Assembly: GCF_026013965.1 (NCBI RefSeq)
Contig: NZ_CP110341.1
Span: 2,728,001-2,792,000, forward strand
From: Brevibacterium sp. JSBI002
GTDB lineage: Bacteria > Actinomycetota > Actinomycetes > Actinomycetales > Brevibacteriaceae
Direction: 5' to 3'
Length of the DNA stretch: 64,000 nt
Below, one piece after another: positions 44,557 through 52,857 of this stretch (positions are counted from its first letter, which is position 1; each line of letters begins with the position of its first letter). A program made the translations under genes and the position numbers. Under the pieces are notes generated by a model that worked only from the letters and a program-made list of their open reading frames with translations, was not told where the DNA came from and made no database searches.

Positions 44557-45673
44557 TCTGGTAGGGCGAGACGGTGACGTCGACGCGTTGGAATTCCTTG
44601 AGGTCGAGATAGCCGGTGGTGGCCAGCGCCCGACGCAGTGCGCCAGCGAGGTTGAGTTCGCCGATCGCGGTGCGGCCGGGGCCGAAGAGCACCTGCTCGA
44701 GGCTGCCGACGGTGCCCAGTTCCACGCGGTGGCCGCGCGGCAGATCCGGGTGATGAGCTTCGGCGCCCCAGTGCATTCCGCGACCGGGAGCTTCGGTCGA
44801 CCGGGCCAGGGCGGTGCCGAGCATGACGGCGTCGGCGCCGACGCCGAAGGCCTTGACGATGTCGCCGCTGGTGCCGAGTCCGCCATCGGCGATGACATGG
44901 ACGTAGCGGCCGCCGGATTCGTCCATGTAATCCCGCCGGGCGGCGTGGACGTCGGCGACGGCGGTGGCCATCGGGGCGTGGATGCCCAGGGTCTTCCGCG
45001 TCGTGGCCGCCGCTCCCCCGCCGAAGCCGACGAGGACGCCGGCGGCACCGGTGCGCATGAGATGCAGGGCCGCGGTGTAGGTGGCGGCTCCGCCGACGAT
45101 GACGGGCACATCGAGTTCGTAGATGAACTGCTTGAGGTTGAGCGGTTCGGTGTGGGTCGAGACGTGCTCGGCCGAGACCGTGGTGCCGCGGATGACGAAG
45201 ATGTCGACTCCGGCGTCGATGACGGTCTTGTAGAACTCCTGAGTCCGCTGCGGAGTCAGGGCACCTGCCACGGTGACTCCGGCTTCACGGATCTGCTCGA
45301 GGCGAGCGGTGATGAGTTCGGCTTGGATGGGTGCGGAGTAGAGCTCCTGCATCCGGGAGGTCGCCATCTCGGCCGGCAGCTGGGCGATTTCGGCCAGCTG
45401 CGGGGTGGGGTCCTCGTACCGGGTCCACAGTCCTTCGAGGTCGAGGACGCCTAGGCCGCCGAACTTGCCGAGCGAAATGACGGTCTCCGGCGACATGGCC
45501 GAGTCCATGGGGGCGCCGATGAACGGCAGCTCGAACTGGTAGGCGTCGATCTGCCAGGTCAGGGACACGTCTTCGGGGTCGCGGGTGCGCCGAGCGGGGA
45601 CGATGGCGATGTCGTCGAGCGAATAGGCGCGACGGCCGCGCTTGCCTCTGCCGATTTCGATTTCAGAACTCAC
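44540..45673 (-). CDS. guaB3: GuaB3-type IMP dehydrogenase-related protein
   Basis: A 377-residue (beta/alpha)8 protein of the IMPDH/GMP reductase superfamily. RRAYSLDDIAIVPARRTRDP, FIGAPMDSAMSPET, VIADGGLGTSGDIVKA and the C-terminal block are well conserved. It lacks CBS domains, and the loop that carries the catalytic Cys in true IMPDH reads VGFGGGAAATTRKTLGI, with no Cys, so it is probably not an ordinary IMP dehydrogenase. The family is found throughout actinobacteria. It starts with GTG, with TAGGCT ending 6 nt before it and no strong Shine-Dalgarno, suggesting leaderless transcription. Confidence 0.95.
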   Translation of the reverse strand: MSSEIEIGRGKRGRRAYSLDDIAIVPARRTRDPEDVSLTWQIDAYQFELPFIGAPMDSAMSPETVISLGKFGGLGVLDLEGLWTRYEDPTPQLAEIAQLPAEMATSRMQELYSAPIQAELITARLEQIREAGVTVAGALTPQRTQEFYKTVIDAGVDIFVIRGTTVSAEHVSTHTEPLNLKQFIYELDVPVIVGGAATYTAALHLMRTGAAGVLVGFGGGAAATTRKTLGIHAPMATAVADVHAARRDYMDESGGRYVHVIADGGLGTSGDIVKAFGVGADAVMLGTALARSTEAPGRGMHWGAEAHHPDLPRGHRVELGTVGSLEQVLFGPGRTAIGELNLAGALRRALATTGYLDLKEFQRVDVTVSPYQTGSVV

Positions 45674-45679
45674 CCCAAC

Positions 45680-45685
45680 AGCCTA
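45680..45685 (-). promoter_or_regulatory. -10 element, probable leaderless guaB3 promoter
   Basis: TAGGCT ends 6 nt before the GTG start of guaB3 at 45673, with only GTTGGG in between. Confidence 0.5.
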
Positions 45686-45749
45686 TCCCACCACCGTTCT
45701 CCACTGGTCTCAGCCCACTATGAGGAACGGCGCATCTCCCCTCCCAGGA

Positions 45750-45805
45750 CTACCCGACGGCGGCCCAGCAACCTGGCGCCAGGTTGCTGGGCCGCCGTCG
45801 GGTAG
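45750..45805. terminator. Perfect 56-bp palindrome after the LysR gene
   Basis: Positions 45750-45777 and 45778-45805 are exact reverse complements with no spacer; the centre is ACCTGGCGCCAGGT. It begins 3 nt beyond the LysR stop. As RNA it would fold into a roughly 26-bp stem with a 4-nt loop. There is no U-tract. It is most likely an intrinsic terminator of the U-tract-less type, also shielding guaB3. Confidence 0.7.
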
Positions 45806-45808
45806 CAA

Positions 45809-46714
45809 TTAGGGGTGGGTGAGGTGGGTTGCTACTGCCTCCTCCGCTGCGGTGGCGAAGGCGCGGACGTGCGGGAGGTGGGCGTCCTTCTCCCGGACGT
45901 GCATGACGACTCGGCGCTGGGGGACGGGGTCGGTGAGGTCGACAGCGACGAGGCCGGGCGGCAGCTGCAGAGTCGAGAGCCGCGGGAGGACCGTGATGCC
46001 CATACCCGAGGCGACGAGAGCCAGTGCCGCGAAGTCGTCCTCACAGGCGGCGAAGCTCCTGCGTTCGAATCCGGCCGCGGCACACGCATGGTCGACGACC
46101 TTGCTCGAGGGTCCGGCCCACATGTCGTAGTCGACCCAGTGCTCGTCCTCGAGGTCGATGAATGGCACGGACTCACGGTCTGCGAACCGGTGCCCCTCGG
46201 GGACCACGACCCGATAGTCATCATCGAAGAGCGGGATGCGCGTCATCTCCGGCAGATGGTTCTCCCCGTCCTGCGGAGCCTCGGCGCGGATCTCGATGAG
46301 GCAGTGCCCGCGGCGGTTCTTCGCCGGTTCGTTGAGCTGGATGTCGAAACGCAGATCCGGGTGATCCAGGGCCACAGCATCGATGATGCCCGGCAGCAGA
46401 CGGGCATTGAACGAAGTGAACGCCGCGATCCGCAGCCGGGGTCTGCTGACATTGCGGAAGCCCTCGACCAGATCGTCGAGGCGGCCGACCGCGGTGAATA
46501 CCTCCGCCGAATCCTCGGCCAGACGCCGGCCGAGCTCGGTGATCTCAATGCCGCGCCCCGACCGCCGGTAGAGCGGCGCCCCGACGGCCTTCTGCAGGGT
46601 GGTGATGTGCTGACTGACGGTCGCCGGAGTGTAGTTGAGGTTCTTCGCCGCGGCGACCACGGAACCGGTGGCCGCGACGGCCCGCCAGACCCGCAGACGA
46701 TTGAGATCCCACAT
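45809..46714 (-). CDS. LysR-family transcriptional regulator
   Basis: A 301-residue regulator. The winged helix-turn-helix covers residues ~1-65 (RLRVWRAVAATGSVVAAAKN, then TPATVSQHITTLQKAVGAPL), followed by a type 2 periplasmic-binding-protein effector domain (RLRIAAFTSFNARLLPGII onward). It is divergent from a LysE-type exporter gene, the usual arrangement for an amino-acid efflux switch. The HTH does not match LysG closely, so the inducer is not named. TATTCT ends 7 nt before the ATG and no strong ribosome site exists. Confidence 0.92.
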   Translation of the reverse strand: MWDLNRLRVWRAVAATGSVVAAAKNLNYTPATVSQHITTLQKAVGAPLYRRSGRGIEITELGRRLAEDSAEVFTAVGRLDDLVEGFRNVSRPRLRIAAFTSFNARLLPGIIDAVALDHPDLRFDIQLNEPAKNRRGHCLIEIRAEAPQDGENHLPEMTRIPLFDDDYRVVVPEGHRFADRESVPFIDLEDEHWVDYDMWAGPSSKVVDHACAAAGFERRSFAACEDDFAALALVASGMGITVLPRLSTLQLPPGLVAVDLTDPVPQRRVVMHVREKDAHLPHVRAFATAAEEAVATHLTHP

Positions 46715-46721
46715 ACCCTCA

Positions 46722-46727
46722 AGAATA
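46722..46727 (-). promoter_or_regulatory. -10 element, probable leaderless promoter of the LysR gene
   Basis: TATTCT ends 7 nt before the ATG at 46714. TGAGGGT in between could act as a weak ribosome site. Confidence 0.45.
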
Positions 46728-46746
46728 GCCCCCGGCCACCCGACAA

Positions 46747-46800
46747 ATCATCAGGCACTGCCTGATGATCATTCGTGATCAATTGCTTTTCACGATTGAT
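46747..46800. promoter_or_regulatory. LysR operator candidates between divergent genes
   Basis: ATCATCAGGCA (46747-46757) and TGCCTGATGAT (46759-46769) form perfect 11-bp arms around one C. A second pair, GATCAAT and ATTGATC, lies about 25 bp to the right. Both are between the LysR gene and the exporter. The first is just upstream of the LysR -10, suggesting autorepression plus activation of the exporter. Confidence 0.6.
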
Positions 46801-46904
46801 CTGTTCCGGCAGAATGGTGTTCGTTCCCGATGCCATCGAACGATGCCCCGACTTCCCTGTGCACCATCCCCGCTGACCGTTCCCATCACCCCCGAAGGAG
46901 TGCC

Positions 46905-47630
46905 GTGACCGGACCCGAGATCCTCACCATCACCGGAGCTGCGGCCGCGCTTGCCGTCACCCCCGGACCCGAGACGATCCTGACGATCCGCCTGTCCTCG
47001 CTGCGCCGCAAAGCCGGACTCGTCTATGCACTCGGCACAGCCACGGGCACCGTGATCTGGATGGTCCTCGCGCTCACCGGCGTCTCCGCACTGCTGACCG
47101 TCTATCCGGCTGCCGTGCAGGTGCTCAAGATCGGCGGGGGCCTCTATCTGTGCCTCCTCGGCGTCCTCGCCGGTCGGCAGGCGCTTCGCCTGCGCCGGGA
47201 GCTGAAGGCCGCCGAGGCGACCGACGGCCCCACCGCGAACGCCACCCCCACCCCATCGACCGCCCCCGATTTCCCAGACGGGCCCGTGACCGAGATCGCC
47301 CACGTCATGGAGTCGACCTCGTGGGGCCACTTGCGCTCGTTCGTTTCCTATCGCCGCGGCATCATCTCTTCGCTGTCCAACCCGAAGGTCGGCCTGTTCT
47401 TCCTCGCGATCCTGCCGACCCTCGTCCCCGCATCCCCGACCGGCACCGACTACACTTTGCTCGTCGCGCTGATCCTCGGCGTGCTCCTGTCGTACCAGCT
47501 TGTCCTCGCATGCCTGGCCAGCCTCGCAGCGTCGGCGATGGCCCACCGCAGCGCTGATTTCTTCATCGAGGCCGCCTCCACGCTCATCCTGCTCATCATC
47601 GGCATCGCCGTCATCGCGATCCCCATCTGA
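46905..47630 (+). CDS. LysE/RhtB-family amino-acid exporter
   Basis: A 241-residue integral membrane exporter with about six helices. TPGPETILTIRLSSLRRKAG is the conserved N-terminal motif of the LysE/RhtB superfamily, followed by ALGTATGTVIWMVLALTGVS. A loop of about 60 residues containing an Ala/Thr/Pro-rich stretch separates the helix triplets; SYRRGIISSLSNPKVGLFFL is the second family motif. It starts with GTG 4 nt after GAAGGAG; an ATG at 46830 lies in frame but has no ribosome site. It is regulated by the divergent LysR. Cargo, an amino acid, is inferred. Confidence 0.9.
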   Translation: MTGPEILTITGAAAALAVTPGPETILTIRLSSLRRKAGLVYALGTATGTVIWMVLALTGVSALLTVYPAAVQVLKIGGGLYLCLLGVLAGRQALRLRRELKAAEATDGPTANATPTPSTAPDFPDGPVTEIAHVMESTSWGHLRSFVSYRRGIISSLSNPKVGLFFLAILPTLVPASPTGTDYTLLVALILGVLLSYQLVLACLASLAASAMAHRSADFFIEAASTLILLIIGIAVIAIPI

Positions 47631-47704
47631 GCCACTCCGAACAACGAAAGGCCGGATGCCGAGGCTGATCGTCGCCCGGTGCGTTCAGAGGCGCACCTGC
47701 GTGA

Positions 47705-48616
47705 TCAGAATTCCAGCGGCAGATTGTCGATGAGATGAGTCCCACCGACCGTCGCGGAGACGAGCAGCAGAGCCGGTCCCGTGAAGTCCGGTGGGCACGG
47801 CCGAAGGGTCGCGGCCTCGACGAGGCTGCAGTAGACGATCTCGAGATCCCCACGTTCAGCGGCCGGCTCCAACTCGGCGAGCGCGGCCGCCTCGACGGCA
47901 GCGGGCAAGCCAGCAGAAACATCACTGGTGCCGGCCCCAGAGTCAGAACTGCCACCGATGCCGGACTCCGCCGTCTCACGGCCTCGCTCGGCCACCTCGG
48001 AGGCGGCCGTGAGAGCCCGCGGAATCGCCAGAGCACGGGCACGGTCGTCCGGCGCCAGGTAGGAGTTGCGGCTCGACATGGCCAAACCGTCGGCATCCCG
48101 GACGACGGGCAGGCCGATGAGTTCGATATCGAAGTTGAGGTCGGCGATCATGCGTTTGACCAGGACGAACTGCTGAATGTCCTTGAGCCCGAATACCGTG
48201 ACGTCGGGGGCGATGAGGGTGAAGAGCTTCGCCACGACGGTGAGCACGCCGTCGAAGTGCCCGGGCCTGGCCGCGCCTTCGAACACGGCCCCCATGCGCC
48301 CGGCGACGACCCGCACTTCGGGTGCGGACGGGTACATCTCGGCCAGCGCCGGGGCGAAGACGAAGTCGACGCCGGCCTCTTCGCACTTCCTCAGATCCTC
48401 TTCGATAGGCCGCGGGTACTGGACGAAGTCCTCGTCGGCACCGAACTGGAGAGGATTGACGAAGATCGAGGCCACGACGAGATCGGACTCTGCGCGGACA
48501 CGCGTCATCAGCGCCTGATGCCCGGAGTGCAGGGCGCCCATCGTCGGGACGAGACCGACACGGCCCGACTGCTCGGCCCGCCACCGGCGCAGTGCCTGGA
48601 TGCCTCCGACCTCCAT
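47705..48616 (-). CDS. panC: Pantothenate synthetase
   Basis: A 303-residue ligase joining pantoate and beta-alanine. VGLVPTMGALHSGHQALM has the HxGH nucleotidyl motif, IFVNPLQFGADEDFVQYPR the pantoate site, and VFGLKDIQQ, then SSRNSYL, the ATP site. A Ser/Gly-rich insertion of about 30 residues around 210-235 is unusual. The ATG overlaps the panB stop by one base (TGATG), with AGAGGAG upstream. The product feeds CoaA in the same window. Confidence 0.96.
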   Translation of the reverse strand: MEVGGIQALRRWRAEQSGRVGLVPTMGALHSGHQALMTRVRAESDLVVASIFVNPLQFGADEDFVQYPRPIEEDLRKCEEAGVDFVFAPALAEMYPSAPEVRVVAGRMGAVFEGAARPGHFDGVLTVVAKLFTLIAPDVTVFGLKDIQQFVLVKRMIADLNFDIELIGLPVVRDADGLAMSSRNSYLAPDDRARALAIPRALTAASEVAERGRETAESGIGGSSDSGAGTSDVSAGLPAAVEAAALAELEPAAERGDLEIVYCSLVEAATLRPCPPDFTGPALLLVSATVGGTHLIDNLPLEF

Positions 48617-49566
48617 CAGTCGAAGCTCCTCTCAGGTTCGGGGAAGACCCCGGACTTCACTTCGTCGACATAGGTGCCGACCGCCTCGGTGAGCACGGAA
48701 TGCAGGTCGGCGTAGCGCTTGACGAAGCGCGGGGCCCTCCCGGTGCGCAGGCCGGCCATGTCCTGCCATACGAGGACCTGGGCGTCGCAGTCCGCACCGG
48801 CGCCGATTCCGACGGTGGGGATCGTCAGTTCGGATGTGACCTGGCCGGCCAGCCCGGAGGGCACCATCTCCATGACCACGGAGAAGGCCCCGGCTTCGGC
48901 CACGGCGCGGGCATCGTCGAGCAGGGCGCTGCCTGCGTCGCCGCGGCCCTGGACCTTGTAACCGCCGAGGTTGTGCTCGGCCTGCGGGGTGAAGCCGATG
49001 TGCGCCATGACCGGGATCCCCGCCGTCGTGATCGCCTTGATCCGCGAGGCCATCCGCGCCCCGCCTTCGAGTTTGACCGCGTGGACTCCGGCTTCCTTCA
49101 TGAACCGCACGGCCGTGGCCACGGCCTGTTCATCGGAGATCTCGTAGCTGCCGAATGGAAGGTCTGCGACGATGAGTGCCCGGCTCGTCGCCGAGGCGAC
49201 GGCCCGGGCCAGCGGGATGAGTTCGTCGACGGTGACCGGCAGGGTGGTCGCGTGGCCATAGACATTGTTCGCCGCCGAATCGCCGACGAGCAGGGCCTCG
49301 ACACCGGCCTGTTCGAACAGGGCCGACGTGTACTGGTCGTAGCTGGTCAGCATCGCCCACCGCCGGCCTTCGGCCTTGGCCTTGATGAGGTCGAGGGTCC
49401 GGATTCGCCGAGGCGGCGCTGCCGGTTCGGACACCGGACCGCCGTACGGGGCCGGTTGTTCCGCCGAGGCGGCCCCCGCCGTGGCGTTGCCACCGCCAGT
49501 GCCGTTGTCGGGTGCGTTGGTGCTGGAAGTAGACGTGAACTGGTTCGAGTGTGCCGCTTCGGGCAT
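48616..49566 (-). CDS. panB: 3-methyl-2-oxobutanoate hydroxymethyltransferase
   Basis: A 316-residue enzyme making ketopantoate from ketoisovalerate with methylene-tetrahydrofolate. [39 protein letters not shown] (metal Asp), [32 protein letters not shown] and the C-terminal [20 protein letters not shown] are typical. About 45 low-complexity residues precede the core. The start at 49566 follows AAGGA 5 nt upstream; longer starts lack one. It is in an operon with panC and divergent from nadA. Confidence 0.96.
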   Translation of the reverse strand: MPEAAHSNQFTSTSSTNAPDNGTGGGNATAGAASAEQPAPYGGPVSEPAAPPRRIRTLDLIKAKAEGRRWAMLTSYDQYTSALFEQAGVEALLVGDSAANNVYGHATTLPVTVDELIPLARAVASATSRALIVADLPFGSYEISDEQAVATAVRFMKEAGVHAVKLEGGARMASRIKAITTAGIPVMAHIGFTPQAEHNLGGYKVQGRGDAGSALLDDARAVAEAGAFSVVMEMVPSGLAGQVTSELTIPTVGIGAGADCDAQVLVWQDMAGLRTGRAPRFVKRYADLHSVLTEAVGTYVDEVKSGVFPEPERSFD

Positions 49567-49773
49567 GAGAATCCTTCGGATTTGCGATGTCGTCGGTGCC
49601 GGCGCGGGCGGGGCGAGACCGACGCTCCGGTCTGAAGCCTCGGCGTCTCTCACGGGGCGCCCACCGCAGTGCGCATCGACTCGGATTGCGAGCCAGACCA
49701 CAGCCTATTGCATCTCGTGGGCGCAGAGCCATCGCCGGCGAGTTGTACATTGCCCACCCTCGGGATTAAGCTC

Positions 49774-49816
49774 AAATCTGCGCAAAGAAATAAACGCACA
49801 ACTGCGTAAAAGATTT
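49774..49816. promoter_or_regulatory. AT-rich nadA upstream region with repeated TGCG sites
   Basis: AAATCT (49774-49779) and AGATTT (49811-49816) enclose CTGCGCAAAGA and CTGCGTAAAAGA, direct repeats 24 bp apart, plus a complementary CGCA. It is the lowest-GC part of the 316-bp gap between panB and nadA and lies about 70 bp before nadA. It is a plausible NAD-repressor site. The rest of the gap has no recognisable gene or element. Confidence 0.4.
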
Positions 49817-49882
49817 CGGGCGGCTCTCACCACATGCGAGGCACTTCAGGCACGGGTCCCGCCCACCGAGCGAAGGACGACG

Positions 49883-51166
49883 ATGACCACAACAGCTTCG
49901 ATCGAACTCACCCTCAAGGACATCTCTGCCTCGGGAGCGAACGACGATATGTGCTCGACGGACCTCCTCGATGCCCCGTGGGACGTCGACGAACGCCCCG
50001 GCTACGGTCCCGGTTCCTCGATGGCCGACCCGATTCCGGTCGCTGCCCCGCGTCAGGGCGATATCCCCGAGGAGTACAAGCAGGCCGCCCCTGAAGAGCT
50101 CGATGCCCGCATCCGGGCTGCCAAGGCCACCCTCGGCAATCGTGTCGTCATGCTCGGCCACCACTACCAGCGAGTCGAGGTCGTCGAACACGCCGACTAC
50201 ATCGGCGACTCGTTCATGCTCGCCCAGGCCGCCCAGAAGCATCCGGAGGCCGAGGCCATCGTCTTCTGCGGCGTTCACTTCATGGCCGAGACCGCCGACC
50301 TGCTGTCGAAGCCGGAGCAGTCGGTCATCCTCCCCAACCTCGCCGCTGGCTGTTCGATGGCCGATATGGCCAGCATCGATCAGGTCGAGGACTGCTGGGA
50401 GCAGCTCGCCGAGGTCTTCGGCACCGAAGCCGACGCCGACGGTCGCGTCCCGGTCATCCCCGTCACCTACATGAACTCCTCGGCCGCGATCAAGGGCTTC
50501 TGCGGTCGCAACGGCGGAATCGTGTGCACCTCGTCGAACGCCGAGGTGGTTCTGGAATGGGCGTTCGAACGCGGGCAGCGGGTCCTCTTCTTCCCCGACC
50601 AGCACCTGGGCCGCAACACCGCGGTGAACATGGGCATCGGTCTGGACGAGATGCCGCTGTGGAACCCCGCCAGGCCGCTGGGCAACAACGACGAGCAGAC
50701 TCTGCGTGATGCTCGGGTCATCCTGTGGCAGGGATTCTGCTCCGTGCACAAGCGCTTCACCCCCGCCCAGATCGACAAGGCCCGAGCTGAACACTCCGAC
50801 GTGCGCGTGATCGTTCACCCCGAATGCCCGCGTGAGACCGTCGAGACCGCCGATGAGGCTGGGTCGACCGCCTACATCACGAAGGCCATCGCCGAGGCGA
50901 CCGAGCCGACAACGTTCGCCATTGGCACCGAGATCAACCTCGTCCAGCGGCTGGCCGCCGAGCATCCGCAGCACGAGATCTTCTGCCTCGACCCCGTCAT
51001 CTGCCCGTGCTCGACGATGTACCGCATCCACCCCGGCTACATCGCATGGGTTCTCGAATCGCTCATAGACGGTCAGGTCGTCAATCAGATCTCCGTCGAC
51101 GCCGAGGTGGCCGAACCTGCCCGCGTGTCCCTGGAGCGGATGCTCGCCGCGAAGCCGCGGATCTGA
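49883..51166 (+). CDS. nadA: Quinolinate synthase
   Basis: A 427-residue [4Fe-4S] enzyme condensing iminoaspartate with dihydroxyacetone phosphate. VVMLGHHYQRVEVVEHADYI opens the catalytic core; cluster cysteines are expected in IVFCGVHFMAETADL, GFCGRNGGIVCTSSNA and DPVICPCSTMYRIHPG. About 70 residues precede the core, as in the long actinobacterial type. AAGGA lies 6 nt before the ATG. The nadB start overlaps its stop by one base. Confidence 0.96.
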   Translation: MTTTASIELTLKDISASGANDDMCSTDLLDAPWDVDERPGYGPGSSMADPIPVAAPRQGDIPEEYKQAAPEELDARIRAAKATLGNRVVMLGHHYQRVEVVEHADYIGDSFMLAQAAQKHPEAEAIVFCGVHFMAETADLLSKPEQSVILPNLAAGCSMADMASIDQVEDCWEQLAEVFGTEADADGRVPVIPVTYMNSSAAIKGFCGRNGGIVCTSSNAEVVLEWAFERGQRVLFFPDQHLGRNTAVNMGIGLDEMPLWNPARPLGNNDEQTLRDARVILWQGFCSVHKRFTPAQIDKARAEHSDVRVIVHPECPRETVETADEAGSTAYITKAIAEATEPTTFAIGTEINLVQRLAAEHPQHEIFCLDPVICPCSTMYRIHPGYIAWVLESLIDGQVVNQISVDAEVAEPARVSLERMLAAKPRI

Positions 51167-52857
51167 TGAGCCGCGTCATCGTCGCAGGCTCCGGGATCGC
51201 GGGGCTGACTGCGGCACTGCGCCTGTCCGGCCGTCACTCGGTGACCCTCGTGACGAAGGGCCGCCTCGGCGAGTCGAACACCGAGTGGGCGCAGGGCGGC
51301 ATCGCCGGTGTCATCGGCCCCGACGACACGGTCGATTCCCATATCGCCGATACGCTCACCGCTGGCGCCGGGCACTGTGATCAGGAGGCCGTGCGCACCC
51401 TGTGCGAAGCCGGTGAGGACGCGATCGTCTCCCTCACCGAGGCGGGGGTGGACTTCGACACAGATCCGACCGGAACCTGGGTCAGGGGTATGGAAGGGGC
51501 ACATTCCTATCCGCGCATCTTCCATTCCGGAGGGGATGCGACCGGCCGGGCGATCAGCACCTCCCTGGCGCAGAAGCTGCGCACCGAGGTCGCCGCAGGA
51601 CGAGTCACCCTGATCGAGGACACGATGCTCGTCGACATCCTCACCGACACCCGCGATCGTCGACCGGCTCGAGCCACCGCCCTCGCCGAAGCCACCGGAG
51701 TCACCGTGCTCCGCGACGGCCGCGTCGAGGCTCTGCCTGCCGATGCGATCGTGTTGGCCACCGGCGGAGCTGGCCAGCTCTTCGCGCACACGACGAACCC
51801 GCAGGCTGCCACCGGTGACGGACTGGCCGCTTCCATCCGCGCTGGCGCCGAAGTCTCCGACCTCGAGTTCTTCCAGTTCCATCCCACGGCCCTGGTGGGG
51901 CCCGGCTTCCTCATCTCCGAGGCCGTCCGCGGGGCCGGTGCCCTCCTCCTCGACGAGTCGGGCCACCGGTTCATGACTGACATCGACGATCGCGCCGAGC
52001 TCGCCTCCCGTGACGTCGTCGCCCTCGCGCTGCACCGCCGCCAAGCGGCTCAGGACGGACGTCCCTGCTTCCTCGATGCACGGGCCGTGCCGGATGCGGC
52101 GGCGAAGTTCCCGAGCATCACCGCGGGGCTTGCTGCTCGCGGCCTCGATCTGTCCCGAGACCTCATTCCCGTCACCCCAGCCGCCCACTACTTCATGGGC
52201 GGGGTGGCCACGGATCGCGATGGTCGCACGAGCATCGCGGGGCTCTTCGCCGTCGGCGAAGTCGCGTGCACCGGAGTGCATGGAGCCAATCGGCTGGCCT
52301 CGAATTCGCTGCTCGAGGGCGCGGTCTTCGCCGCCCGCGCCGCGGCAGCGATCGACGCACTGCCGGCCGACGCATCCGCAGCCGGCCTCTCCGCACACCG
52401 TGCAGACCTCGCCGTCGAGGATTCGAATCCAGTGAGTCATGACCTCCCACTCCCCCAGTTCGGTTCATTCCACCAGACGGCACTGACACGAACCGAGCTG
52501 CAGGCTCTGACCTGGGCTCATCTGGGTGTGGAGCGCACGGCCGAGGGCCTGCGGACTCTGCTCGACCGCCTCGACGACGGTGCCCACACACACGCCGCCC
52601 ACGACGACGGCTCCACCGGCGACCTCACCAATGACGAGGAATTCAACGCCGACCATTCCGTACCCGGCATCAAGCCACTCGAGACCGCGAATCTCGCTCT
52701 CATCGCCGAACACATGGCTCGGCATGCGTTGGCCCGGGAGCACAGCCTCGGCGCGCATACCCGCACCGACACCGCCGCCGACGACCGCACCGACGTTCGC
52801 ACCGCCACCGCGCTCACTTCGCCCACCGCTCTGCTTCAGGAGGCCACCGCATGCTGA
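51166..52857 (+). CDS. nadB: L-aspartate oxidase
   Basis: A 563-residue FAD enzyme oxidising aspartate to iminoaspartate for NadA. The dinucleotide motif VAGSGIAGLTAALRL is at the N-terminus, with NTEWAQGGIAGVIGPDD, FHSGGDATGRAIS, FHPTAL and HGANRLASNSLLEGAVF typical of the fumarate reductase/aspartate oxidase family. The start shares one base with the nadA stop. The C-terminal ~50 residues are Thr/Ala/Asp-rich and poorly ordered. Confidence 0.96.
   Translation: MSRVIVAGSGIAGLTAALRLSGRHSVTLVTKGRLGESNTEWAQGGIAGVIGPDDTVDSHIADTLTAGAGHCDQEAVRTLCEAGEDAIVSLTEAGVDFDTDPTGTWVRGMEGAHSYPRIFHSGGDATGRAISTSLAQKLRTEVAAGRVTLIEDTMLVDILTDTRDRRPARATALAEATGVTVLRDGRVEALPADAIVLATGGAGQLFAHTTNPQAATGDGLAASIRAGAEVSDLEFFQFHPTALVGPGFLISEAVRGAGALLLDESGHRFMTDIDDRAELASRDVVALALHRRQAAQDGRPCFLDARAVPDAAAKFPSITAGLAARGLDLSRDLIPVTPAAHYFMGGVATDRDGRTSIAGLFAVGEVACTGVHGANRLASNSLLEGAVFAARAAAAIDALPADASAAGLSAHRADLAVEDSNPVSHDLPLPQFGSFHQTALTRTELQALTWAHLGVERTAEGLRTLLDRLDDGAHTHAAHDDGSTGDLTNDEEFNADHSVPGIKPLETANLALIAEHMARHALAREHSLGAHTRTDTAADDRTDVRTATALTSPTALLQEATAC

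Noticed and set aside
44556..45111. N-terminal extension of the SURF1-like frame
   Set aside because: It lies entirely inside guaB3 in another frame and is Pro/Ser/Arg-rich; only the part from about 44556 is credible.
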